Source: Nevskiaceae bacterium (GTDB lineage: Bacteria > Pseudomonadota > Gammaproteobacteria > Nevskiales > Nevskiaceae). Taken from it: a stretch of 64,000 nucleotides of DNA. Shown here in pieces: positions 32,933 to 46,267 of this stretch (its first letter is position 1; each line of letters begins with the position of its first letter). Both the position numbers and the translations under genes were made by a program. The notes below the pieces were generated by a model. It was not told the origin of the DNA. It worked only from the letters and a program-made list of their open reading frames with translations, and did not search any database. The DNA is taken from NCBI GenBank assembly GCA_008012115.1, contig SSEB01000009.1, forward strand, positions 1 through 64,000. The letters run 5' to 3'.

Positions 32933-33391
32933 TCAGAGCAGGGCCGCCACCGCCTGCGCACTGTCGCGCAGGCACTCGGCCCAGGGCAGTCCGACGATGG
33001 CGCGGCCGGTGACGCTGTCCTTGAACGGCATCTCCTCGCCGGCGCCGATGACGTAGCGGTAGTCCATGGTGATCTCCTCGCCGGGCGTCAGGTCGCGCAG
33101 CGCAAAGATGAAGCCGAGATGCCATTGCGCGTTCGGCGTGAACGAGTGGTTGACGTAGCACTCGTCGCTCCACTCCGGCGTCAGCGAAAAGCGATCCTCG
33201 AACCAGCGCACGCTGGATTCCACCTCGATGGAATCGCTGGCGTAGGCGCGCAGCTTGGCTTCCGGCCAGACGGTGTGGACATTGTCCGGCGCGATGATCA
33301 CCGCGCCACGGCGCACGGTCTGCGCCGCGAACAAGCCCTTGCCGGCATGCGGAATGGTGGACGGACCGACGCTGTAGCGGGGCAGGATCAT
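32933..33391 (-). CDS. SET-domain protein (putative protein lysine methyltransferase)
   Basis: 152 residues, essentially a bare SET domain. The S-adenosylmethionine-side motif is HAGKGLFAAQ, the core knot motif is YVNHSFTPNAQW (NHS), and GEEITMDYRY supplies the catalytic Tyr region. There is no Cys-rich post-SET segment. It should methylate a protein lysine; the substrate is unknown. Its ATG overlaps the hslO stop (TGATG), so it is coupled to the chaperone, which makes a chaperone-related or translation-related target attractive as inference. Confidence 0.85.
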   Translation of the reverse strand: MILPRYSVGPSTIPHAGKGLFAAQTVRRGAVIIAPDNVHTVWPEAKLRAYASDSIEVESSVRWFEDRFSLTPEWSDECYVNHSFTPNAQWHLGFIFALRDLTPGEEITMDYRYVIGAGEEMPFKDSVTGRAIVGLPWAECLRDSAQAVAALL

Positions 33392-34254
33392 CAGTGACGC
33401 GTCGCCGTCGCCGGCTCGCTGCGCTCGGCGGCGTAGAGCTGGCGCACTTCGTCGGGCATGAACAGGTATTGCTGGCCGCAGAACTCGCAGGTCACGTCCA
33501 CCTTGCCCTGCTCGACCAGCACGGGTTCGATCTCACTCTCCCCCAGCGACAGCAGCAGCGAAGCGATGCTGCCGCGGTCGCAGCGGCAGGCCAGCTTGAG
33601 CGGACGCGGCTCGAACACGCGCAGGTCTTCCTCGTGAAACAGGCGACGCAGCAGGGTGGCGCCGTCGATGGCACCGTGCTCCTCCTCGCCCAGGGTGTCG
33701 AGCAGGATCTGCAGATGGTCCCAACCGTCGGCATCGAAACTGCCTTCGGGCAGGCGCTGCAGCAGGATGCCAGCGATGCGCTGCGGCCCCAGCGCCAGGC
33801 GCAGCATGGTCGGCAACTGCTCGGACTGCGCGAAGTAGCCTTCCAGCGCGCGCGACAGCGTGGCGCCGCGCGTCGGCACAAAAGCCTGATAGCCCTGCGT
33901 GCCGGCGTCCGGGTCGAGCATCACCGCCAGCGTGCCGTCGTGCATCAGGGTCTCGAAATCGCCCTGGGCATCGGCGGCGGCCTTGGCCATGCCGCGCACC
34001 TGCAGGTGCCGGTCGATCTGCGCCACCAGCATCTGCAGCGCGCCCTTGCCCTGGAACTGGAGATTGATGCGTCCCTCGAACTTGGAGTGCGAGGCCAGCA
34101 GCGGCATCGCCGCAATCGCCTGGCCGACGAGGCGGCGCACGTCCGGCGCGTAGTGGCGCGCGCCCAGCATGGCGTCGATGCCGCTGGTGATCTCCACCAG
34201 TGCACCGCGCACGCCGTAGGCGGGGAACAGCAGGTCGGTGAGCGTATCCGGCAT
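33391..34254 (-). CDS. hslO: Redox-regulated chaperone Hsp33
   Basis: 287 residues. The N-terminal fold contains the conserved MPLLASHSKFEGRINLQFQG-type region. The C-terminal zinc centre is CxC (LACRCDRGS, about 233) and CxxC (VTCEFCGQQY, about 265). Under oxidative stress these cysteines form disulfides, zinc is released, and the protein becomes a holdase. It lies between the crotonase gene (three bases upstream) and the SET gene. Confidence 0.95.
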   Translation of the reverse strand: MPDTLTDLLFPAYGVRGALVEITSGIDAMLGARHYAPDVRRLVGQAIAAMPLLASHSKFEGRINLQFQGKGALQMLVAQIDRHLQVRGMAKAAADAQGDFETLMHDGTLAVMLDPDAGTQGYQAFVPTRGATLSRALEGYFAQSEQLPTMLRLALGPQRIAGILLQRLPEGSFDADGWDHLQILLDTLGEEEHGAIDGATLLRRLFHEEDLRVFEPRPLKLACRCDRGSIASLLLSLGESEIEPVLVEQGKVDVTCEFCGQQYLFMPDEVRQLYAAERSEPATATRH

Positions 34255-34257
34255 CGC

Positions 34258-35073
34258 TCAGCCGCCGAACTGGCGCGGGCCGAACTGCGGCGGCTGCTTG
34301 GCCATGCCCGCCTTCATCGCGACGCGCTGGTTGCGGCTGAAGAACATGCGCCACTGCAGCCAGGTTTCGACGGCGAAGGCGCGCCACACGCCGGCCACCC
34401 AGGTACGGTGGAAGAGCGCCTTGGCGCCGGCCACCGCATCGGGGGAACGCGCCTTGATCTGCGCCGCCAGCGCCTCGGCGGCAGCGACCGGGTCGGCCAG
34501 GGCATCGGTGACCAGGTGCAGCGCCTGCGCTTCGGCCCCCGTGAACGTGCGGCCGGTCATGGTCAGCAGCTTGGCCTGATCCATCGGCAGCAGTTCGCGC
34601 AACGTCACGCTGCCGGTCATGTCCGGGATCAGGCCCCACTTCACTTCCATCACCGACAGCTCGGCATCGGGCTCGGCAAAACGGAAATCGCAGGCCAGCG
34701 CAATCTGCAGGCCGCCGCCGTAGCACTTGCCATGGATCGCCGCGATCACCGGCACCGGCAGCTCGCGCCAGCACCAGGCCGCGCGTTGCGCGAGGTTGGT
34801 CATGCGCCCGTACTTGAGGAACATGCGCAGACCCTTGCCGGGCGCTTTCGCGAACGAGGGCACGTCGAGGCCGCTGCAGAATGACGGCCCCTCGCCCTGC
34901 AGGATCACCGCGCGCACATGGCGATCCCTTTTCAGCGACCGGGCCGCCGCGGTCAGTCCGAGAAACATGTCCCAGTCCAGCGCATTGTGCTTGTCGCCGC
35001 GGATCAGCGTGGCGTAGGCAACGCCGTCACGAATCTCGACACGCACGCGGTTGTGGAAGGTCTGCGCCGTCAT
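34258..35073 (-). CDS. Crotonase/enoyl-CoA hydratase family protein
   Basis: 271 residues. Oxyanion-hole segments FCSGLDVPSF (about 65) and AIHGKCYGGGLQIALACDFR (about 110). The segment VMEVKWGLIPDMTGSVTLRE matches family members annotated as crotonase/enoyl-CoA hydratase. It probably hydrates or isomerises an acyl-CoA, though the exact reaction is open because the catalytic Glu pair is only partly kept. It is first in the crotonase-hslO-SET operon and starts one base from the gatB stop. Confidence 0.85.
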   Translation of the reverse strand: MTAQTFHNRVRVEIRDGVAYATLIRGDKHNALDWDMFLGLTAAARSLKRDRHVRAVILQGEGPSFCSGLDVPSFAKAPGKGLRMFLKYGRMTNLAQRAAWCWRELPVPVIAAIHGKCYGGGLQIALACDFRFAEPDAELSVMEVKWGLIPDMTGSVTLRELLPMDQAKLLTMTGRTFTGAEAQALHLVTDALADPVAAAEALAAQIKARSPDAVAGAKALFHRTWVAGVWRAFAVETWLQWRMFFSRNQRVAMKAGMAKQPPQFGPRQFGG

Positions 35074-35074
35074 G

Positions 35075-37979
<2,905 letters not shown>

Positions 37980-37983
<4 letters not shown>

Positions 37984-38267
37984 TCGATCACCTTCGGCAC
38001 GAGGAACAAGCCGTCCTGCACGGCCGGGGCGTGCTCCTGGAACACGTCGCGGCGGTCGGTCTCGGTGACGACGTCCGGGCGCAGGCGCTGGGTCATGTCC
38101 AGCGGGTGGGCCATTTCGGGCACGCCATCGGTCTGGGCGGCGGAGAGGCGGTCGACCATGCCGAGGATGTTGGAGAGTTGGCGGGCGTAGTGCTCGACCT
38201 GCTCGTTTTTAAGTTCCAGCCGCGCGAGATGCGCGACCTGCCGGACCTGCTCTGGACTGAGGCTCAT
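37980..38267 (-). CDS. gatC: Aspartyl/glutamyl-tRNA amidotransferase subunit C
   Basis: 95 residues. The start [19 protein letters not shown] and the centre [19 protein letters not shown] are characteristic of this small belt protein that holds GatA and GatB together. It is first gene of gatCAB and divergent from mreB. Confidence 0.95.
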
Positions 38268-38288
38268 AGGGGGAAAAATGGTTTATGA

Positions 38289-38302
38289 TGTGCAGATGCA
38301 CA
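38289..38302. promoter_or_regulatory. Perfect palindrome in the gatC/mreB divergent region
   Basis: TGTGCA-GA-TGCACA is a 14-base perfect dyad located 22 bases upstream of the gatC start and about 80 upstream of mreB. It could be a protein-binding site affecting either promoter. No family match is claimed. Confidence 0.35.
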
Positions 38303-38338
38303 ATTTTAACGGTTGTGCGCTCGGCCCGCTCGGGCTGA

Positions 38339-39520
<1,182 letters not shown>

Positions 39521-39639
39521 GGCTTACGAGGCCTGCAGGGCGGCATCAAACTCATTGCAGCGACGACGGTGCCCCGATATTCTTCCGGCACTTCCGAAGT
39601 GTGCTATTTTCACAGCACTAATCTGTCTTTTAGATTCAT

Positions 39640-40578
39640 TTGAACACCGTCAATTCCGACCGCCGGTACTTTCCGCGGGGCCCTGGACTGGGCCTGCGGA
39701 CACTTGTGCTGGCGGCCTGCGCAATCGGCCTGATCTTCGCCGACCAGCGCGGCGACGGACTCAAACCGGTGCGTCACTACACGGCCTGGCTGCTGTCGCC
39801 GGTGCTGTGGGTCGCCGCGCTGCCGCATGACGCGGTCGGCTCCGCCGCCAGCGTGCGGACCCGCGACACCCTCGAGCGCGAGAACCAGCAACTGCGTGAC
39901 CAGCAGTTGCTGCTGGAAGTGCGCTTGCAGAAATTCGAGGCACTGGAGGCGGAGAACCGCCGTATCCGCGAACTGCTGGCCTCGGCGAAGAATCTCACCG
40001 ACCGGGTGCTGATCGCCGAGATCATCGCGGTCAGCCAGGATCCCTACCGTCACCAGATCACCCTCAACAAGGGCAGCAACGACAAGGTCTATCGCGGCCA
40101 GGCCCTGGTTGATGCCTACGGCATCATGGGCCAGATCGTCGAGGTCGGGCCGACCACCTCGCAGGCCCTGCTGCTGACCGACCCCGATCACGGCATCCCG
40201 GTGGAGATCAACCGCACCGGTCTGCAGACCATCGCCCTGGGCAGCGGCGACGGCCAGGGCCTGAAACTGCCCTTCCTGCCCAGCAACGCGGATGTGCAGG
40301 TCGGCGACCTGCTGGTGTCGTCCGCACTTGGCGGACGTTTCCCGCCCGGCTATCCGGTGGGGCAGATCTACGACGTCAAGCACACCGCCGGCGAGCACTT
40401 CATGGAAGCCTCGGCCTATCCCAGCGCCAAGCTCAACCAGGGTCGTCAGGCCTTGCTGGTGTGGAGCGAGCACACGCAGGGCACGCCCGCGGCCGATGCC
40501 GCGCCGCAGCCCGCGCCGACGCCTGATTCGACACCGGCCAAGGTCCCCGCAGCACCCGCGACGGCGCCGAAAACGTGA
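39640..40578 (+). CDS. mreC: Rod shape-determining protein MreC
   Basis: 312 residues from a TTG start; no in-frame ATG exists near the N-terminus and the alignment with MreC fits this start. One membrane helix (LRTLVLAACAIGLIFADQ) is followed by a periplasmic coiled coil (ERENQQLRDQQLLLEVRLQK) and two beta domains. The C-terminus is a Pro/Ala-rich tail. It bridges MreB to the periplasmic synthases. A gap of 221 bases containing repeat copy 5 separates it from mreB. Confidence 0.93.
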   Translation: MNTVNSDRRYFPRGPGLGLRTLVLAACAIGLIFADQRGDGLKPVRHYTAWLLSPVLWVAALPHDAVGSAASVRTRDTLERENQQLRDQQLLLEVRLQKFEALEAENRRIRELLASAKNLTDRVLIAEIIAVSQDPYRHQITLNKGSNDKVYRGQALVDAYGIMGQIVEVGPTTSQALLLTDPDHGIPVEINRTGLQTIALGSGDGQGLKLPFLPSNADVQVGDLLVSSALGGRFPPGYPVGQIYDVKHTAGEHFMEASAYPSAKLNQGRQALLVWSEHTQGTPAADAAPQPAPTPDSTPAKVPAAPATAPKT

Positions 40579-41063
40579 TCATCAGCGGACGCGCCCTGCA
40601 CAGCGTCTACTGGCTGAGCCTGCTGGCAGCCTTGCTGCTGCAACTGGTGGAGCTGCCGGAACTGGTCAGCGGCGCGCGTCCCATGTGGCTGCCGCTGGTC
40701 ATCGCCTACTGGGCGCTGACGGAATCGCGGGTCGCGATCCTGTTCGGCGCCTTCATCACGGGCCTGCTGGCGGATGTCGCCTTCGGCACCGTGTTCGGGC
40801 AGCAGGCGCTGGGGCTGGTACTGGTCGCTTATTTCGTCACCCGCCTGCGGCCGATCTTCGTGCTGTTCCCGCTGTGGCAGGCGACGCTGGCGCTGATCCC
40901 GGTGTGGCTGTTCTACGCCTTCCTGATGTTCTGGATCGACGGCATCAGCAGCCACCGGGCGGACATCTGGCTGCGCTGGATGCCGGTGCTGTCCACCACG
41001 CTGTTCTGGCCGCTGGTTTTCGCCATGCTCGAAATCGTGCGCGGGCGGGACGACGAGGAATAG
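40575..41063 (+). CDS. mreD: Rod shape-determining protein MreD
   Basis: 162 residues with five or so membrane helices. The conserved stretches are RPMWLPLVIAYWALTES and GLLADVAFGTVFGQQALGLV. GTG start with a four-base overlap of the mreC stop. It is part of the inner-membrane elongasome. Confidence 0.93.
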   Translation: MIISGRALHSVYWLSLLAALLLQLVELPELVSGARPMWLPLVIAYWALTESRVAILFGAFITGLLADVAFGTVFGQQALGLVLVAYFVTRLRPIFVLFPLWQATLALIPVWLFYAFLMFWIDGISSHRADIWLRWMPVLSTTLFWPLVFAMLEIVRGRDDEE

Positions 41064-41076
41064 CGTCCGACCGCCA

Positions 41077-43032
41077 ATGCGCAGACGCGAATCCTTCAAG
41101 GACCTGCAAGGCGAGAAGCAGACCTTCACCGCGCGCGCCATCTTTGCCGGTTTGACCTGTCTGCTGCTGTCCATCGTGCTGGTGGTGCGCCTGGTCAACC
41201 TGCAGATCATCAACCACGATTACTACAGTACGCGCGCCGACGACAACCGCATGCGCATCACGCCGGTGCCACCGGTGCGCGGCCTGATCTATGACCGCAA
41301 CGGCACCCTGCTCGCGGAAAACCGTCCGGCCTTCGTGCTGGAGGTGACGCCGGAGCAGGCCGGCAATCTCGACGCCGCGCTCAAAAGCCTGGAGCCGGTG
41401 ATCGCGCTGACGCCCAAGGACATCGACCGCTTCAAGGACCGCGTGCGCAAATCGCCGCGTTACCGTGGCGTGCCGGTGCGCAGCAACCTCTCCATGGAAG
41501 AGGTGGCGCGCTACGAGATCAACCGCCACGACTTCCGCGGCATCGATGTCACCGCCGGCCTGACCCGCAATTACCCGATGGGGGCCAGTGCCTCGCACGT
41601 GGTCGGCTACGTCGGCGGCATCACCGAAGACGAGTTGAAGGACCTTGATCCGCGCGAGTACCAGGGCCTGATCCAGATCGGCAAGGTCGGCGTTGAAAAA
41701 AGCCAGGAGGACCTGCTGCGCGGCACGCCGGGCGCCAAGATCATCGAGGCCAATGCCTACGGCCGGCCGCTGCGCGAACTGGATTACCGCCAGGGCGCGC
41801 CGGGCAAGAATCTCTATCTTTCGCTCGACGCGCGCGTGCAGTCCGTGGCGGAAACCGCCCTGGGCAATCTCGACGGCGCGGTGGTCGCCATCGACCCGCG
41901 CAACGGTGAGGTGATCGCGCTGGTCAGCAAGCCGGGCTTCGATCCGCAACTGTTCGTCGAGGGCGTCGATCCGACGACCTACAAGGCGCTGAACAACGAT
42001 CCCGACCGCCCGCTGTTCAACCGCGCGCTGCAAGGCACCTACCCGCCCGGCTCGACGGTGAAACCGGCGATGGCCCTGGCCGGTCTCGAATTCAACGTCG
42101 TCACGCCGGACCACCGCGAGTTCTGCAAGGGCGAGTACATGCTGCCCGGCTCCTCGCGCAAATACCGCTGCTGGAAACGCACCGGGCACGGCTGGCTGGA
42201 CCTCGCCGGCGGCGTCGCGCACTCCTGCGACGTCTATTTCTACGCCCTGGCCAACAGCCTGGGCGTGGACCGCATCTACCAGGCCATGTCGGGCTTCGGC
42301 CTGGGCCGGCCCACCGGCGTCGACCTGCCGCTGGAAAAAGGCGGGCTGCTGCCGTCGCGCGAGTGGAAGCGACGCGTGCGCAAGGAAAACTGGTATCCGG
42401 GCGAAACCCTCAACATCGGCATCGGCCAGGGCTACATGACGGCGACGCCGATCCAGCTGGCGCAGATGGCGGCGCGCATCGCCATGCGCGGCGGCGGCTT
42501 CAGGCCACACGTCGTCCACGCCACCGAGGATGCGCTGACCAAGGAGATGAAGGTGGTGGTGCCGGAAGCGCTGCCGCCCATCGAGATGCAGAATCCCGCC
42601 AACTGGGACGCGGTGGTGGCGGCGATGGAGCAGGTGGCGCAGGTGCCGGGCGGCACTGCCTACAAGATCGGCAAGGACGCGCCCTACCGCATCGCCGCCA
42701 AGACCGGCACGGCGCAGGTTGCCGGCATGGCGCAGGACGAGGCCAAGGCACGCGACCAGTCGACCATCCCGGAGCGCCTGCGCGACCACGCGCTGTTCAT
42801 CGCCTTCGCACCGGCGGACGATCCCAAGATCGCCGTCGGCGTGCTGGCCGAGCACGGCGGTCACGGCGCCTCGGTGGCCGCGCCCATCGCACGACAGGTG
42901 ATGGATATGTATTTGCTGGGCGAGGTGCGTTACCGTGGCGAGGCCCCGCCGGGCGCGCCGCCGCTGGCCAACAGCACCCCGGCGCCTGCTGCCGCCGCGA
43001 CCAACGACGACGACGACGCCAATGCCCGCTGA
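41077..43032 (+). CDS. mrdA: Penicillin-binding protein 2 (elongation transpeptidase)
   Basis: 651 residues. A single N-terminal membrane helix, the dimerisation/pedestal domain (PPVRGLIYDRNGTLLAENRP), then the transpeptidase domain. The active-site motifs are YPPGSTVKPAM (SxxK), SCD (AHSCDVYFY) and KTGTAQ (about 545). It cross-links peptidoglycan of the side wall and is the target of mecillinam. The C-terminal tail is Ala/Pro/Asn-Asp rich. It lies 14 bases after mreD and before rodA. Confidence 0.96.
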   Translation: MRRRESFKDLQGEKQTFTARAIFAGLTCLLLSIVLVVRLVNLQIINHDYYSTRADDNRMRITPVPPVRGLIYDRNGTLLAENRPAFVLEVTPEQAGNLDAALKSLEPVIALTPKDIDRFKDRVRKSPRYRGVPVRSNLSMEEVARYEINRHDFRGIDVTAGLTRNYPMGASASHVVGYVGGITEDELKDLDPREYQGLIQIGKVGVEKSQEDLLRGTPGAKIIEANAYGRPLRELDYRQGAPGKNLYLSLDARVQSVAETALGNLDGAVVAIDPRNGEVIALVSKPGFDPQLFVEGVDPTTYKALNNDPDRPLFNRALQGTYPPGSTVKPAMALAGLEFNVVTPDHREFCKGEYMLPGSSRKYRCWKRTGHGWLDLAGGVAHSCDVYFYALANSLGVDRIYQAMSGFGLGRPTGVDLPLEKGGLLPSREWKRRVRKENWYPGETLNIGIGQGYMTATPIQLAQMAARIAMRGGGFRPHVVHATEDALTKEMKVVVPEALPPIEMQNPANWDAVVAAMEQVAQVPGGTAYKIGKDAPYRIAAKTGTAQVAGMAQDEAKARDQSTIPERLRDHALFIAFAPADDPKIAVGVLAEHGGHGASVAAPIARQVMDMYLLGEVRYRGEAPPGAPPLANSTPAPAAAATNDDDDANAR

Positions 43033-43047
43033 AATCCGCCCCTGCGC

Positions 43048-44175
43048 ATGCTGACCACGGCCCGCCGCCACGACAAGCCCGAGCCCAGCCTGGCCGACTC
43101 GCTGGAGCGCTGGCATGTCGACCTGTGGCTCCTCCTGCTGCTGGTCGCGGTCGGCACCATCGGCCTCGTGGTGCTGTACTCCGCTTCCGGACACTCGCTG
43201 CCACAGGTCATCAGCCAGGCGCAGCGCTGGGTGATCGGACTGATCGTGATGACCGCGGTGGCGCAGGCACCGCCGGAGGTCTATCGCGCGGTGGCGCCCT
43301 GGCTCTATGGCGCCACCGTGGTGCTGCTGGTGCTGACGCTGGCGATTGGCGCCGTCGCCAAGGGTGCACAGCGCTGGCTGGATCTCGGCATCGTGCGCTT
43401 CCAGCCCTCCGAGATGATGAAGCTGGCGATGCCGATGGCGGTCGCCGCCTTCCTGCACGCACGCAACCTGCCGCCGCGCATCTTCACCATCGCCGTCACC
43501 CTGGTGATGATCGGCCTGCCGACCGCGCTCATCGCCAAGCAGCCGGACCTCGGCACCGCGCTGCTGGTGGTCGCCGCCGGCATGTTCGCGCTGTTCTTCG
43601 CCGGCTTCGGCTGGCACTGGATTCTCGGCGCGCTCGGCGCCATCGGTGCCGCGGCGCCGCTGGTGTGGAGCAAGATGCACGACTACCAGCGGCAGCGCAT
43701 CCTGACCCTGCTCGACCCCGAAAGCGATCCGCTCGGCGCCGGCTATCACATCACGCAATCGAAGATTGCCATCGGCAGCGGCGGCCTGTTCGGCAAGGGC
43801 TGGCTCAACGGCACCCAGGCCAAGCTGGAGTTCCTGCCGGAGTCGCACACCGACTTCATCTTCGCCGTGTACTCCGAGGAGTTCGGCCTGCTGGGCATCC
43901 TGCTGCTGCTGATCATCTACCTGGCGATCGTCGCACGCGGCCTGTTCATCGCCGCGCGCGCGCAGGACACGTTTCAGCGGCTGCTGGCGGCCAGCCTGGC
44001 GATGACGTTCTTCATCTATGTCTTCATCAACATGGGCATGGTCATCGGCCTGCTGCCGGTGGTCGGCGTGCCGCTGCCGCTGGTGAGCTACGGCGGCACC
44101 TCGGTGGTCAGCCTGCTGACCGGATTCGGCATGCTGATGTCGGTCCAGACCCACCGCAAGCTGCTGTCGAGCTGA
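43048..44175 (+). CDS. rodA: Rod-shape peptidoglycan polymerase RodA
   Basis: 375 residues, SEDS family, about ten membrane helices. Signatures: the GAQRWLDLG loop (KGAQRWLDLGIVRFQPSEMM), the conserved Asp segment KQPDLGTALL, and SHTDFIFAVYSEEFGLLG. It polymerises lipid II strands together with PBP2. The stop overlaps the mltB start (TGATG). Confidence 0.96.
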   Translation: MLTTARRHDKPEPSLADSLERWHVDLWLLLLLVAVGTIGLVVLYSASGHSLPQVISQAQRWVIGLIVMTAVAQAPPEVYRAVAPWLYGATVVLLVLTLAIGAVAKGAQRWLDLGIVRFQPSEMMKLAMPMAVAAFLHARNLPPRIFTIAVTLVMIGLPTALIAKQPDLGTALLVVAAGMFALFFAGFGWHWILGALGAIGAAAPLVWSKMHDYQRQRILTLLDPESDPLGAGYHITQSKIAIGSGGLFGKGWLNGTQAKLEFLPESHTDFIFAVYSEEFGLLGILLLLIIYLAIVARGLFIAARAQDTFQRLLAASLAMTFFIYVFINMGMVIGLLPVVGVPLPLVSYGGTSVVSLLTGFGMLMSVQTHRKLLSS

Positions 44176-45170
44176 TGCGCCTGCTCACCGCTACCCTGCT
44201 GATGTGCCTGGCGGCCACCGCTGCGGCCGACTACAGCCATCGGCCCGAAGTCCCGGCGCTGCTGTCGACGCTGCGCCAGGACTATGGCTTCAGCGAACGG
44301 GAACTGGCCGGCGTCAGCGATGCGCTCGCCGACGCGCAGAAGCTGCCCAAGCTCGTCGAGCAGGAGCAGAAGGCGCCGGAGAAAACCGAGACCTGGACCC
44401 AGTACGCACGACGTATCGATGAGGCGCGCGTGCTGGGCGGCGTGCAGGCGTTGCGCGACTACGCGCCGGCCTTTGCCCGCGCGGAGGAAGATTTCGGCGT
44501 GCCGCCGCCGGTGGTGGCGGCGATCCTGGGCGTGGAAACGCGCTACGGCCGCGTCACCGGCAAGGTCCGCGTGCTCGACGCGCTGGCGACCCAGGGCTTC
44601 GACCACCCCACGCGCTCGCGCTTCTTCATGGGCGAACTGGCGCAGTTTTTCGCCTTCTGCCGCGACTTCGGCTACGACCCGCGTGCGCCGCTGGGCTCCT
44701 ACGCCGGCGCCATGGGCGCCGCGCAGTTCATGCCCAGCAACTATCGCCGGCTGGCGCTGGACTACGACGGCAACGGCCGCCGCGATCTCTGGACGCTGCC
44801 CGACGCAATCGGCTCCATCGCCAACTACTTCGTCAACTTCCGTCCCGGCCAGTCCTGGCGTCGCGGCGAACCGCTGGCGGTGCCGGCGCGCCTGCGCGCG
44901 GCACTGCCGGCCAGCATCGCGCGCAACGGCCACGCCACCGCCTATACCGTCGACGAACTGGCGAAAGCCGGCGTCGTGACCGATGTCGACCTGCCGGGCG
45001 ATCTGCGCGTGGGCCTGGTGGAACTTCCGCTCGACAACGGCGTCGAGTACTGGCTGGCCCTGCACAACTTCTACACCGTCATGACCTACAACCCGCGGAT
45101 TTTCTACGCCATGGCGGTGACCCAACTGGCGCAGCGCATCCAGCAGCAGTCCGAGGCGCCGCCGCCGTGA
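44175..45170 (+). CDS. mltB: Lytic murein transglycosylase B
   Basis: 331 residues from ATG 44175. A signal peptide (LLTATLLMCLAATAAA) without a lipobox Cys at the usual position suggests a soluble periplasmic form. The catalytic Glu is in AAILGVETRYGRVTG (about 118), with the MltB motifs GAMGAAQFMPSNYRRLALDY DGNGRRDLW and VMTYNPRIFYAMAV. It cleaves glycan strands to 1,6-anhydroMurNAc and sits in the rodA-mltB-rlpA-dacA order common in this group. Confidence 0.93.
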   Translation: MRLLTATLLMCLAATAAADYSHRPEVPALLSTLRQDYGFSERELAGVSDALADAQKLPKLVEQEQKAPEKTETWTQYARRIDEARVLGGVQALRDYAPAFARAEEDFGVPPPVVAAILGVETRYGRVTGKVRVLDALATQGFDHPTRSRFFMGELAQFFAFCRDFGYDPRAPLGSYAGAMGAAQFMPSNYRRLALDYDGNGRRDLWTLPDAIGSIANYFVNFRPGQSWRRGEPLAVPARLRAALPASIARNGHATAYTVDELAKAGVVTDVDLPGDLRVGLVELPLDNGVEYWLALHNFYTVMTYNPRIFYAMAVTQLAQRIQQQSEAPPP

Positions 45171-46174
45171 CGCGCGCGCACCGGGTTCCATCCCTGGTGA
45201 TCCTCCTCGCGCTGGCCGCCTGCGCCACCGCGCCATCGCCGCGCCCATCGGCGCCGCCACTGCCCGGCGTTGTCCCGGTCTACAACGGGCCTTCACCCGG
45301 CAACGCCACGGGCAGCGCAGCCGCCGGCAACGACGTGGCGCCGGTGGACGGGCCGGCACCGTCCTGGCAGAAGGACTTCCCGCCGGCGCCGGAGGAAATT
45401 CCCGCGGGCATCGAGAACACGCCCGACGCGGTGCCTGTGCCGGAGGCACGCAGCAGCAGCGGCAACTCGAAGAGCTACGAGGTGCTGGGGCGCTCCTACA
45501 ACGTGATCGAGGATGCGCGCGGCTTCAAGCAGCGCGGCTACGCCTCCTGGTACGGCAAGAAATTCCACGGCCGCAAGACCGCCAGCGGCGAGCGCTACAA
45601 CATGTTCAAGATGACGGCGGCGCACAAGACCCTGCCGCTGCCGACTTATGTCCGCGTCACCAACCTCGCCAACGGCAAGAGCACCGTGGTCAAGGTCAAC
45701 GACCGCGGGCCGTTCCATTCCGACCGCATCATCGACCTCTCCTACGCCGCCGCGGCCAAGCTCGATCTGATCGGCCACGGCACCTCGATGGTGCAGATCG
45801 AAACGGTCGAGCCGGAAGCCGGTGCCACCGCGGTGGCGCTGGCCCAGGCGCAGGCGCCACCGCCACCGCCTCCCGAGCCCGCACCTGCCGAAACGCCGAT
45901 CACCGCATCGGTGTCGGCCGTGCCGTCCGCCAAGGCCAGCGACAGCAGCGGTTTCCTGCAGGTCGCTGCCTACATCGACCCGATCAACGCCGTGGCGATG
46001 CGGGAAGATCTGCGCAAGCAGGGCATCGCGCCGGTCGAGATCCATGTCAGCACCGCCACCACACCGCCGCTGCATCGCGTGCTGGTGGGTCCGTTCCGCG
46101 ATGCCGATGCCGCACGCGATGCCCGCAAGCTGCTGGCGCGGCGCAAGCTCGCGGCGCAATGGGTGCGGGAATGA
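45167..46174 (+). CDS. rlpA: RlpA septal/wall lytic transglycosylase-like lipoprotein
   Basis: 335 residues, GTG start overlapping the mltB stop. Lipobox LALAAC. A double-psi beta-barrel with the catalytic motifs (GYASWYGKKFHGRKTASGER and VKVNDRGPFHSDRIIDLSYA) lies at about 120-215. A Pro/Ala linker leads to a C-terminal SPOR domain (FLQVAAYIDPINAVAMRE) that binds denuded glycan. It cleaves naked glycan strands. Confidence 0.95.
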   Translation: MTRAHRVPSLVILLALAACATAPSPRPSAPPLPGVVPVYNGPSPGNATGSAAAGNDVAPVDGPAPSWQKDFPPAPEEIPAGIENTPDAVPVPEARSSSGNSKSYEVLGRSYNVIEDARGFKQRGYASWYGKKFHGRKTASGERYNMFKMTAAHKTLPLPTYVRVTNLANGKSTVVKVNDRGPFHSDRIIDLSYAAAAKLDLIGHGTSMVQIETVEPEAGATAVALAQAQAPPPPPPEPAPAETPITASVSAVPSAKASDSSGFLQVAAYIDPINAVAMREDLRKQGIAPVEIHVSTATTPPLHRVLVGPFRDADAARDARKLLARRKLAAQWVRE

Positions 46175-46267
46175 TGCTTTACCTTGGCCCACGCCCCTTC
46201 CTTGCTGCACTGCGATAAAATCCGCGCCCGTGCCGCTCCTATCCGTTTTTCCACCCCTGCCCTGTCC

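Noticed and set aside
40945..44154. A 1069-codon open frame antisense to mreD, mrdA and rodA
   Set aside because: Shadow frame of three conserved genes; composition is His/Arg/Gly-rich and has no domain.
42363..44174. Long plus-strand frame running into mltB
   Set aside because: It is an out-of-frame reading through mrdA and rodA; mltB starts at 44175 with a signal peptide.
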